From positions 1 through 5,159 of the forward strand of contig DASRBO010000145.1 in assembly GCA_035653595.1 (NCBI GenBank): a DNA stretch of 5,159 nucleotides, written 5' to 3'. Each line of letters starts with the position of its first letter. The stretch's first letter is position 1. Shown here in pieces: positions 1 to 5,159 of the stretch. A program made the translations under genes and the position numbers. Below the pieces are notes generated by a model. That model was not told the DNA's origin and searched no databases. It saw nothing but the letters and a program-made list of their open reading frames with translations. This stretch comes from DASRBO01 sp035653595. Lineage in GTDB: Bacteria > Actinomycetota > Acidimicrobiia > Acidimicrobiales > JAJPHE01.

Positions 1-1
1 G

Positions 2-64
2 GAGAGCTACCGGATGCGCCAGGCCCGACAGAAGGGAGGTGGTCCCCGCCCCAGGAAGACCTGA
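2..64 (+). CDS. possible 3' end of an upstream gene (partial, basic tail)
   Basis: A frame open from the left edge ends in TGA at 62-64 and encodes about 20 residues, finishing in a Gly/Arg/Lys/Pro-rich basic tail. Most of its codons end in G or C, more than in the competing frame over the same bases, which suggests this frame is the coding one. Basic tails like this occur in nucleic-acid-binding proteins, but there is far too little to name a family. The alternative is that the next ORF's frame, also open to the left edge, is the real one here. Confidence 0.25.
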   Translation, partial: ESYRMRQARQKGGGPRPRKT

Positions 65-92
65 CTACTCCACCGGGGGTGAGGACTTTTAC

Positions 93-278
93 TTGGCCAT
101 CAGCGTGGACCGCGACTTGGCCGTTGACAACCTACCGGCCCGCCAGGCCGAGGTCGATGGCCTGGCTCGCAGCGTCGACCTGGAAGCCGCCTGGTTCGAA
201 AGCGGGCACTGGATCAGCGCCGAGCTGACCGATGCGCTGGCGGCCAAGGTGCTCGAGTTCTGCGGTCGAACATCTTGA
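93..278 (+). CDS. small unrecognised protein (about 61 aa)
   Basis: This short ORF encodes an acidic, probably alpha/beta protein with a hydrophobic AISVD strand, an amphipathic segment around LPARQAEVDGLA and a helix near LTDALAAKVLEF. I recognise no domain, signal peptide or membrane segment. The start is uncertain. A TTG at 93 has a purine-rich GGGGGTGAGG about 8 bases upstream. A GTG at 39 would give 79 residues, but its GGGAG lies almost against the start and it would overlap the putative upstream tail. A GTG at 105 is also in frame. The frame is open to the window edge, so it could instead be the 3' end of a longer gene. It ends 31 bases before the first ATG of the acetyltransferase gene and is probably cotranscribed with it. 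Codon use is GC3-rich, which supports real coding. Confidence 0.4.
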   Translation: MAISVDRDLAVDNLPARQAEVDGLARSVDLEAAWFESGHWISAELTDALAAKVLEFCGRTS

Positions 279-309
279 AGCCGGCGGGCCGGGCTGACGC
301 CTGCGGGGC

Positions 310-948
310 ATGGCCCTCGGGATCGGATGGGGGATGGCGCGTATTCAGTGCGGTGGTCGTGAACGTGGCGACACCTTGACCACGCCCGATACTTCTCCGA
401 CGGCGAATCAAGAGTCGCCTTGGGGAGCGGTCCCCGAGACGGCAATCCGGCCGGCCCTGCCTGCCGACGGCCGCGAGGTCGCCCGCGTCCTTCTGGAGGC
501 GTACGAAGCCGCCTGGGGCCCGAGCGGCTGGGAGGACTACCGCGTGGAAGTCGGTGATACCGCCAGCAGGATGAGGGACTCCATTGTACTGGTGGCCGAG
601 TCTGGAGCCCTGGTCGTGGGGACGGTGACCATCGTCCCACCGACGTCGCGCCTGGCCAGCGGACTCGGTCCATGCACCGCCGAAGTGAGGATGCTGGCTG
701 TGGTGCCCTCGCGCCAGGGGCGGGGGACCGGCGAGGCCCTGATGAGAGCCGGCGCCGGTCTCGCGCAGCGGTTGGGCCTGGAGGAGATGGCCCTCCACTG
801 TGACGACGATCTTCGGCCGGCTCACCGGCTCTATGGAAGGCTCGGCTTCCTGAGAGATCCGGCTTCGGATCGATGGGTGGGCCCAGACATGATGGCCCGG
901 GCCTATCGCCGGATGCTGCCTCTCCCACCTCCACCGAGCTATCCGTGA
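310..948 (+). CDS. GNAT-family N-acetyltransferase
   Basis: The product is a cytoplasmic acetyltransferase of the Gcn5-related (GNAT) fold, which moves an acetyl group from acetyl-CoA to an amine; the substrate cannot be read from the sequence. The domain starts near residue 44 (TAIRPALPADGREVARVL, beta1/alpha1). Strand beta4 is VRMLAVVP (126-133), followed by the pyrophosphate-binding loop RQGRGTG (135-141), which fits the Q/R-x-x-G-x-G/A motif. AHRLYGRLGF (171-180) is the usual alpha4/beta6 segment, with Tyr175 in the place of the common general acid. The tail is Pro-rich. The core of about 160 residues is normal for the family, so the 43 residues before it are an extension or a start error. 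ATG 310, ATG 334 and TTG 376 are all in frame and none has a convincing ribosome binding site. A long opposite-strand reading frame here is only a GC-rich shadow. Confidence 0.87.
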   Translation: MALGIGWGMARIQCGGRERGDTLTTPDTSPTANQESPWGAVPETAIRPALPADGREVARVLLEAYEAAWGPSGWEDYRVEVGDTASRMRDSIVLVAESGALVVGTVTIVPPTSRLASGLGPCTAEVRMLAVVPSRQGRGTGEALMRAGAGLAQRLGLEEMALHCDDDLRPAHRLYGRLGFLRDPASDRWVGPDMMARAYRRMLPLPPPPSYP

Positions 949-1255
949 ACGACTAGGGCACCCGCACGCAAGGGGACGCGTGCCCGGATGCGTCTACCGG
1001 TGGAGCCCCTCTTGCCGGCCCTCCGCGACGCGTTCAGGGTCATGGCATGGCCGAGCGGACTAAGCCTCGTCACCGAGACCATCGTGATGGTCGGCCGACC
1101 CCGACGATCGCCGTGAAAATCGACCAGGTCCTCCGGCACGAGAACGCTGGAGCTGAACGGGCACCCTCGGGTTGGCACCGCGTCGGCCCCCGACCTTCAT
1201 GGGCGTCTGGGGCGCAGATTTGCGATCTGTCGTGACTCTGGGTCAGGTTTGGACG
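949..1255. other. gene-free spacer between GNAT and Nudix genes
   Basis: About 300 bases hold no ORF I can support. Frames of 62 codons (+) and 79 codons (-) exist, but their translations are Arg/Pro/Gly-rich and resemble no family. Just after the GNAT stop lies GCACGC/GCGTGC (964-969 with 978-983, 8-base loop). It competes with GGGCAC/GTGCCC (956-961 with 980-985). These could end GNAT transcription, but no T-run follows. The extended palindrome at 1081-1108 is listed separately. If the Nudix gene starts further upstream (ATG 1199 or TTG 1172, both in frame), the spacer is shorter. Confidence 0.6.
1081..1108. promoter_or_regulatory. extended palindrome, candidate operator
   Basis: A perfect 12-base palindrome, GGTCGGCCGACC (1089-1100), is flanked symmetrically by ATCGT (1081-1085) and ACGAT (1104-1108). 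Both share the same centre, with three unpaired positions on each side between core and flanks, so 22 of 28 bases are symmetric. This is the size and form of a site for a dimeric regulator such as a TetR-type protein. It lies about 150 bases upstream of the chosen Nudix start, and no regulator gene is visible in the window. The operator role is inference. Confidence 0.3.
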
Positions 1256-1765
1256 GTGACCGCCGAATCACGATCGGACCGTCGCCGCCTCTGTGTGGTG
1301 GGCGGCGTGGTCGAGCGGGACGACTCGCTCTTGATGGTCAGGCAGCAGGGCCCGGGCGACCCTGAGGGCGGGTTCTGGGTCATCCCAGGGGGCGTCGTAG
1401 AGACGGGCGAGACCCTGGAGCAAGCGCTCAAGCGCGAGCTCCTCGAAGAGACGGGACTGCAAGTCGAGCGCCCGGGTCGGCTTCTATGGATCGTTGCCTT
1501 CGGTCAGTCCGTGACTTTCGTGTTCAGCGTCCACTGCGAGTACGCCGCCCTTCCTGGGGGACAGGACCCCGACGCACTGGTCGAGGAAGCGGCGTGGGTT
1601 CCCCGCTCCGAGGCTCTCCGTCGGCTCGCCGCCCTGCCCTTTCCCAGGATGGGGAAGCCAGCAGTTGCCGTACTGTCCCGCCAGGCGCCCGTGGGTTCCG
1701 TTTGGACCTACGTCGCCGACGGCACCGGCGACGATCAGCTGTTGAGCGTGATCCCCAACAGTTGA
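1256..1765 (+). CDS. Nudix hydrolase (MutT-like)
   Basis: The product is a cytoplasmic pyrophosphohydrolase that would cleave a nucleoside diphosphate linked to another moiety, using Mg2+ or Mn2+. The Nudix box GX5EX7REUXEEXGU is complete at residues 46-68 (numbered from GTG 1256): the GGVVETGE part, then REL and LEETGL, with metal-binding Glu61, Glu64 and Glu65. It is preceded by the usual strand CVVGGVVERDDSLLMVRQQ and by FWVIPGG. The length of 169 residues is normal. I chose GTG 1256 because AGGT lies about 8 bases upstream and because the fold begins only some 10 residues later. The in-frame ATG 1199, TTG 1172 and GTG 1232 have no ribosome binding site. The substrate is unknown; the box alone does not separate ADP-ribose, NADH, dNTP or sugar-nucleotide enzymes. 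It converges with the protease gene. Confidence 0.92.
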   Translation: MTAESRSDRRRLCVVGGVVERDDSLLMVRQQGPGDPEGGFWVIPGGVVETGETLEQALKRELLEETGLQVERPGRLLWIVAFGQSVTFVFSVHCEYAALPGGQDPDALVEEAAWVPRSEALRRLAALPFPRMGKPAVAVLSRQAPVGSVWTYVADGTGDDQLLSVIPNS

Positions 1766-1783
1766 TCCGAGCCAGGCTCCACT

Positions 1784-1800
1784 GCGGGATGACGTCCCGC
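1784..1800 (+). terminator. hairpin just after the Nudix stop, possible terminator
   Basis: The perfect 6-base stem GCGGGA/TCCCGC with loop TGACG begins 19 bases after the Nudix stop codon. No T-run follows, so it is not a classical intrinsic terminator. GC-rich bacteria often use such U-less hairpins or Rho, and the position between convergent genes fits. Confidence 0.35.
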
Positions 1801-1901
1801 TAGCGCCATTACCGCGAGCCGGGCGTGGAAGCTGCTAGGTGAGTACTCGCTCAGCACCTCAAGGGAATCGAGCACCTGGGCGGATCGGCGTGCTCCTAGC
1901 A

Positions 1902-1921
1902 TCTCCGCGCCTCGTCGGAGA
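1902..1921 (-). terminator. hairpin downstream of the protease stop, possible terminator
   Basis: The perfect 6-base stem TCTCCG/CGGAGA with an 8-base loop lies about 38 bases beyond the stop of the minus-strand protease gene, in its direction of transcription. It has no T-run. Together with the hairpin at 1784-1800, each convergent gene has one stem-loop after its own stop. The rest of 1766-1958 holds nothing else I can identify. Confidence 0.28.
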
Positions 1922-1958
1922 GGCACCGTTGCTCGCTCGCCGCGTCGATTCGCGGTTG

Positions 1959-3191
1959 TCATGTGGCCAGCAACCGGACCGACGCTACCTGGAGCTGAGC
2001 GCCCCGAGTGAAGCCAATGTCGAGCTGTCCGGGACCAGTCGAGCTCAACCGGTCGAGGACCTGAGCGAAGCTGGCTCCGGCCACTGACATGTTTGCGATG
2101 CTGGCCAGGCGGTCGCCAGGTCTTGGCGATGCCACCTGGCTCTCGAGGACCACGAAGCCGTCGCCGTCGGGCTCGACGTTGAGTGGTGCGCGGTAGATGA
2201 CGGGAAGAGAAGCGCTGTCGGGGGATATCCACACCTCGCCCCGGCGGTACTCGATGGCCACCCGCAGGACCTGTAGGACGTTGCCGGCCAGGGCTCCGAT
2301 GATCGGTGCGCTCGTCAGCTGCGACATGTAGCCCTCGAAAGCCCCCGCGGCGCGGGTTACAACCGAGACCCCCTCGACCCGGACCGGGCCTATCCGGATC
2401 GAGGGAATGCGCATCATCCGTTGGCCGCGGTCGGCGCCGGCGTTGGCCATGTTGGCCGTCCCCAGAGCCAGGGGAACCACAGGCCAGGCCGGGTGGCGCC
2501 GGTGTAGGTGATCGAACAGCGCCGCCGAGACCATCGTGTGGGAGGCGCCCGTGTCCAAGAGCATCCCGTAGCCGACGCCGTCGATGACCACCTCCAGGCG
2601 ACAGAAGCCGTGATCAGAGACCGGAGCAGGAACCCTGGCTCCGATCGGCGATAGCGAGCCTGGCTGCCCGATCGAGAAGCGCCTGGCCGGATAATCGAAG
2701 AGGACGTCGTAGTTGGCCAAGACCCGGGCCGGAAGGAAGGCCTCGGCGCCGGTTCGGGCGAAGTAGCCGGGCGGCGCCTCGAGCCAGGACACGGGAGACG
2801 GGTCAAGGGCGAACCCGGCCACGGTCACTTCCGGCTCGGAGAACCGGGCGTAGGACTCAGGGCTCTGACCTGGATCCTGACCTGACAGGGTGCCGGTCCG
2901 GGCGACGCCCAGCCGGCGGGCCAGGTCGGCGGAGAGGAAGCCGGCGCCGCCTCCGGTGTCGACCCAGGTGAGAGCCGTCGCCGAACCACGGGGGCCGGAG
3001 AACCGCAACGGCACGCAGGGCGTGGCCGACAGGACGTCCATGGCGGCCTCGCCCGTCACCGGCCCGCCGCTCCGCCTCGGGGGCGATGCGCATGCCGCCA
3101 ACGAGGCCGCCGACAGCGCCAGGAACGATCTTCGGGTGAGGGCCGTCGCGGGGGTCCCGAAGCCGACCTGAGCCCGTTGCCTGGATCCCAT
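1959..3191 (-). CDS. Tat-exported, probable lipoprotein, two-lobed retropepsin-like aspartyl protease with PDZ-like tail
   Basis: This 410-residue protein is likely an extracytoplasmic, lipid-anchored peptidase. From ATG 3191 the N-terminus carries a twin-arginine signal (TRRSFLALSA, Arg20-Arg21), a hydrophobic stretch and the lipobox LAAC with Cys34. Two retropepsin-like lobes follow. Lobe 1 (about 55-176) has WVDTGGG (Asp78) and closes with FLPARVLANYDVLFDYPARR. Lobe 2 (about 187-324) has MLLDTGAS (Asp213) and closes with IIGALAGNVLQVLRVAIEY. Each closing segment resembles the usual end of the family's aspartyl-protease domain. Residues about 345-408 (FVVLESQVASPRPGDRLASI onward) look like a degenerate PDZ domain. 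The start is ATG 3191, with AGGG 9 bases upstream; an in-frame TTG at 3248 would add 19 residues ahead of the signal without benefit. It is divergent from the DUF1028 gene and convergent with the Nudix gene. Protease family and export are well supported; activity and substrates are inferred. Confidence 0.86.
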   Translation of the reverse strand: MGSRQRAQVGFGTPATALTRRSFLALSAASLAACASPPRRSGGPVTGEAAMDVLSATPCVPLRFSGPRGSATALTWVDTGGGAGFLSADLARRLGVARTGTLSGQDPGQSPESYARFSEPEVTVAGFALDPSPVSWLEAPPGYFARTGAEAFLPARVLANYDVLFDYPARRFSIGQPGSLSPIGARVPAPVSDHGFCRLEVVIDGVGYGMLLDTGASHTMVSAALFDHLHRRHPAWPVVPLALGTANMANAGADRGQRMMRIPSIRIGPVRVEGVSVVTRAAGAFEGYMSQLTSAPIIGALAGNVLQVLRVAIEYRRGEVWISPDSASLPVIYRAPLNVEPDGDGFVVLESQVASPRPGDRLASIANMSVAGASFAQVLDRLSSTGPGQLDIGFTRGAQLQVASVRLLAT

Positions 3192-3250
3192 AGCCCGATA
3201 CCCTAAAGTTGTCGCGCGCGGACCGTGAGGATCAACTACCGATCGCAAGT

Positions 3251-3283
3251 GAGTCCGTCCGAGTGATAGCGGACTCCGGACGG
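3251..3283. repeat. overlapping, mutually exclusive inverted repeats in the protease leader
   Basis: GAGTCCG (3251-3257) pairs perfectly with CGGACTC (3270-3276), and CCGTCCG (3255-3261) pairs perfectly with CGGACGG (3277-3283). The left arms overlap by three bases, so only one of the two 7-base stems can form fully at a time. The site lies 60-92 bases upstream of the protease ATG. It could be a two-state leader or a compound operator; either role is inference. Confidence 0.35.
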
Positions 3284-3543
3284 CGAACTAAGCCCCGTCG
3301 TAGGCGGGCGACGGCCGCCCTTTCGCGGCACGGCGGGTCCAGTCCCCGCGCTCGTCCTGAAGCTTGTGGATCTCGGTACCCCTTCGGTGGTGGCGCCTTC
3401 TCGGCGGGTGCCCCACGGCAAGAGGCTGGTCAGTCTCGTGAATGGGAGCGTGTTGGGGATCGGAACCCCCGCCCTGAGAGCTGGCGTTTTGGACATGCGA
3501 CCGCAAAATTCCCGGTTTGCCCCAGGTGAGAGTCGTAACGTCG

Positions 3544-3562
3544 CTGCTCCTATGGGGAGCAG
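3544..3562 (+). promoter_or_regulatory. hairpin enclosing the DUF1028 ribosome binding site
   Basis: CTGCTCC (3544-3550) pairs perfectly with GGAGCAG (3556-3562) across the loop TATGG. The ribosome binding site GGGGAG (3554-3559) lies mostly in the right arm, and the GTG start follows three bases later. If formed in the mRNA, this stem would hide the site and lower translation unless it is opened. Confidence 0.35.
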
Positions 3563-3565
3563 GCC

Positions 3566-4414
3566 GTGACTTACTCCATCGTCGCCCGCGATGCGGACAG
3601 TGGCCAGATCGGCGTGGCTGTCGCGTCCCACGTGTTAGGAGTGGGAGCGGCCGTCCCTTGGGCGGAGCCAGGTGTAGGGGTGGTGGCGACCCAGGCTTTC
3701 CTCGAGATCAGCTATGGGCCGAGGATGCTTGCGGCCCTTCGCTCAGGCCAACCGGCAGGACCTTCTCTGGCCGACTTGGTGGGCGCAGATCCCATGGCCA
3801 GCACCCGTCAGGTTGCCGTGATCGGCTCGGACGGCACCTCCGCCTCCCACCAGGGTGCCAGCTGCATAATCGAGACCGGGCTGGTCACAGGCGACGGATA
3901 CAGCACGCAGGCGAACATGATGCTGAACCCGGGCGTGCCGGAGACCATGGCCGCCGCCTTCGTGTCGGCCGATGGCACCCTGGCAGTACGACTGTTGGCC
4001 GCCCTGGATGCTGCCGAGGAGCTTGGTGGCGACATTCGGGGGCGCCAGTCCGCCGCACTGAAGGTGATGGCCGGCGTCCTTCCTGCTTTCAACGGCGGTT
4101 GGCTCATCGATCTTCGGGTCGACGATCACACCGACCCCTTGATGGAACTGCGACGTCTTGTGGAACTGCATGCCTCGAGGAACCCCTCCCAGCCCGACGG
4201 TCCCGCCCGGGCCGCCTCCCTGGGTCGGGGCAACCCCGAAGGATGGTTCTGGATGGGCATCGAGCTGGCCAATCAGGGGAAGCTGGCCGAGGCCCGGCGC
4301 GCCCTGGGTCATGCATTCGCCGTGAGCGACAACTGGCGTGAGTTGCTTCGACGGTTGCCCCGCCCAGGTTTGCTGGCGATAGACGAATCGGCGCTCGCTC
4401 AGCTTCTCGACTAG
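3566..4414 (+). CDS. DUF1028 family protein (Ntn-hydrolase-like fold) with C-terminal helical extension
   Basis: This 282-residue protein carries the hallmarks of DUF1028: SIVARD at 4-9, GQIGVAVASHVLGVGAAVPWA at 13-33, ATQAFLEISYGPR at 41-53, GDIRGRQSAAL at 155-165 and DLRVDDH at 182-188. The family is reported to have the N-terminal-nucleophile hydrolase fold, but I know of no established reaction. Thr2 follows the initiator Met, so Met removal would leave an N-terminal Thr as possible nucleophile. No signal peptide is seen, so it is probably cytoplasmic. Residues about 223-282 (EGWFWMGIELANQGKLAEA, then NWRELLRRLPRPGLL) form a TPR-like helical extension often seen in this family. The start is GTG 3566, with GGGGAG six bases upstream, part of a hairpin. 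It is transcribed away from the protease and converges with the APH-type gene. Confidence 0.94.
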   Translation: MTYSIVARDADSGQIGVAVASHVLGVGAAVPWAEPGVGVVATQAFLEISYGPRMLAALRSGQPAGPSLADLVGADPMASTRQVAVIGSDGTSASHQGASCIIETGLVTGDGYSTQANMMLNPGVPETMAAAFVSADGTLAVRLLAALDAAEELGGDIRGRQSAALKVMAGVLPAFNGGWLIDLRVDDHTDPLMELRRLVELHASRNPSQPDGPARAASLGRGNPEGWFWMGIELANQGKLAEARRALGHAFAVSDNWRELLRRLPRPGLLAIDESALAQLLD

Positions 4415-4561
4415 GTGGTCACCCGACCCAGTCTCCGGAGGTCTAGTCGACCCGAGCGGCTCAACGAACTTCGCCGGGCGGCGGGTGGCGTGGTCATCGA
4501 CGCAGCCCGGCACGGTCCATCGCGAGTCGGGTGCCCGACCTAAGGTTCGCTGGCTCTTATC
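4415..4561. terminator. structured convergent spacer, possible bidirectional terminator
   Basis: This 147-base spacer between two converging stop codons is rich in inverted repeats. GTCGG/CCGAC with loop GTGC (4526-4539) lies 22 bases beyond the APH-type stop on the minus strand. GCCGGGC (4473-4479) pairs with GCCCGGC (4505-4511). CACCCGAC (4420-4427) pairs with GTCGGGTG (4526-4533), which would enclose most of the spacer but competes with the 4526-4539 stem. The palindrome CTCCGGAG sits at 4433-4440. There is no T-run, so termination is inferred from position and stems only. Confidence 0.35.
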
Positions 4562-5159
4562 TCACTCCTCCCACGTATCAGGGTCGTCGTCGAGGGCAGC
4601 GCCGATGTTCTCCAGCGCTTCATCGGCGAAACCACGATTGGTCTCCCAGTAGTACGGCACGTTGCTTATCCGGGTGAAGACCATGGCTCGGGCCCGCCTC
4701 CAGACGTCGGAGTCGTAGGAGAAGCAGGATCGGAAGGCCGCGCGGCCAGCCGGAGCCAGCAGTGTCCAGGCGGGCATGAGGTCGCGGGCCGGATCACCGA
4801 GTCCCGGCGTACCCCAGTCGATTACAGCGGCGATCCGCCCGCCGTGGACCAGGAAGTTCCCCGGAAGAAGGTCTCCATGCAGCCATACTCCGGCCCCTTC
4901 CCAGTCGTGAAGCTCTAGCGCCTTCAGCCAGGCGGCCCGGATGGCGTCGACCGGCGCCAGCCCATAGGACGCCAGGAGCGCCGCCTCCACCGCCGGGGCC
5001 GATGTCCGAAGTGCCTTGCCAGGAGCGGCGAACCAAGCTGGCGGAGCGCCCTCGGTCGGGAGGGCCTGCAGAACGTGGAGGAAGTCGGCCAGCCGGTGGG
5101 CCTCGGCGATCTCGTCATCCACGAGCCCCTTCTGCCAAGGGCGGCCCGGCAGCCACCGA
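4562..5159 (-). CDS. aminoglycoside phosphotransferase (APH) family kinase, 5' end outside window
   Basis: The gene runs off the right edge; 198 residues of its C-terminal part are visible. The visible part begins with a WLPG motif typical of the family. It then has the catalytic loop LHGDLLPGNFLV (around visible residues 93-104, with catalytic Asp96 and Asn101) and the metal-binding IDWGTPGLGDPARDL (from about 113, Asp114), as in the APH/choline kinase fold. The family transfers phosphate from ATP or GTP to small molecules such as aminoglycosides, macrolides or cell metabolites. Sequence alone does not show resistance, and many chromosomal members have other substrates. Family members are usually near 300 residues, so about a third is missing. 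A GTG at 5122 is in frame, but the reading frame and WLPG continue upstream of it, so it is not the start. The tail is acidic. Confidence 0.93.
   Translation of the reverse strand, partial: RWLPGRPWQKGLVDDEIAEAHRLADFLHVLQALPTEGAPPAWFAAPGKALRTSAPAVEAALLASYGLAPVDAIRAAWLKALELHDWEGAGVWLHGDLLPGNFLVHGGRIAAVIDWGTPGLGDPARDLMPAWTLLAPAGRAAFRSCFSYDSDVWRRARAMVFTRISNVPYYWETNRGFADEALENIGAALDDDPDTWEE

Larger units (their letters stand above)
3192..3565. promoter_or_regulatory. divergent control region between protease and DUF1028 genes
   Basis: This 374-base spacer must hold the promoters of both flanking genes. Reading frames cross it on both strands, but their translations are Arg/Pro/Gly-rich and match no family I know, so I see no gene. 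It contains overlapping inverted repeats at 3251-3283, a short stem GGGCG/CGCCC at 3306-3320, a GGGG/CCCC stem near 3455-3470, an A/T-richer patch (CGCAAAATTCC, about 3502-3512) and a hairpin at 3544-3562. No clear -35/-10 pair stood out on either strand. Confidence 0.5.

Noticed and set aside
89..934. 281-codon open frame on the minus strand over the small ORF and the GNAT gene
   Set aside because: Its translation is Arg/Pro/Ser-rich and without motifs, while the plus strand carries clear GNAT motifs; it is a GC-rich shadow.
1172..1190. TTGGCAC followed by a GC-rich stretch, resembling a sigma-54 -24 box
   Set aside because: The required -12 element (TTGC-like) is missing at the correct spacing, and sigma-54 is absent from many high-GC lineages.
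1047..1235. 62-codon plus-strand ORF in the spacer before the Nudix gene
   Set aside because: It has no ribosome binding site, no recognisable family and an Arg/His/Pro-rich translation, and it overlaps the palindrome and possible Nudix leader.
3450..3480. T-arm-like sequence on the minus strand (GGGGGTTCCGATCCCC), suggesting a tRNA
   Set aside because: The loop does not match the conserved TTCRA pattern, and no pairing acceptor stem, anticodon arm or D arm is found around it.
3236..3631. 131-codon minus-strand ORF in the divergent spacer
   Set aside because: It overlaps the start of the DUF1028 gene, and its Arg/Thr/Pro/Gly-rich product looks like noncoding GC-rich DNA.
3126..4119. 12-base repeat CGATCTTCGGGT near 3126 and 4108
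   Set aside because: Both copies lie inside unrelated coding sequences and are short enough to be chance in GC-rich DNA.
3743..4513. 256-codon open frame on the minus strand across the DUF1028 gene
   Set aside because: It is antisense to a gene with unmistakable family motifs and has low-complexity Gly/Gln-rich translation.

Overview
The window is GC-rich bacterial chromosome (roughly two-thirds G+C by eye) with strong G/C preference at third codon positions and frequent GTG/TTG starts. With the mix of families (GNAT, Nudix, APH-type kinase, DUF1028, Tat-exported lipoprotein) this fits an actinobacterium or another high-GC soil-type bacterium. No rRNA, tRNA or phylogenetic marker is present, so the assignment is loose. 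I saw no insertion sequence, integrase, CRISPR array or phage gene.

Layout from left to right. Positions 1-278 hold a probable tail of an upstream gene and a small unrecognised ORF. A GNAT acetyltransferase (310-948, +) follows. Next is a gene-free stretch of about 300 bases that contains an extended palindrome. A Nudix hydrolase (1256-1765, +) comes next and converges on a long minus-strand gene (1959-3191) for a Tat-exported, probably lipid-anchored aspartyl protease. That protease has two retropepsin-like lobes and a PDZ-like tail. A 374-base divergent spacer with several inverted repeats separates it from a DUF1028 (Ntn-hydrolase-like) protein with a C-terminal helical extension (3566-4414, +). 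This gene in turn converges on an aminoglycoside-phosphotransferase-family gene (4562 to the right edge, -) whose 5' end lies outside the window.

The genes do not form one obvious pathway. GNAT, Nudix and APH-type enzymes are small-molecule modifying or house-cleaning families that often lie near each other in actinobacterial genomes. The divergent protease/DUF1028 pair shares one control region and is the most likely functional unit, but the link between them is inference. The main points for a second look are the two-active-site architecture of the protease, the N-terminal Thr exposed in the DUF1028 protein, a hairpin that covers the DUF1028 ribosome binding site, overlapping inverted repeats in the protease leader, and a 28-base extended palindrome upstream of the Nudix gene. 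I found no clear multi-gene system of a new kind.
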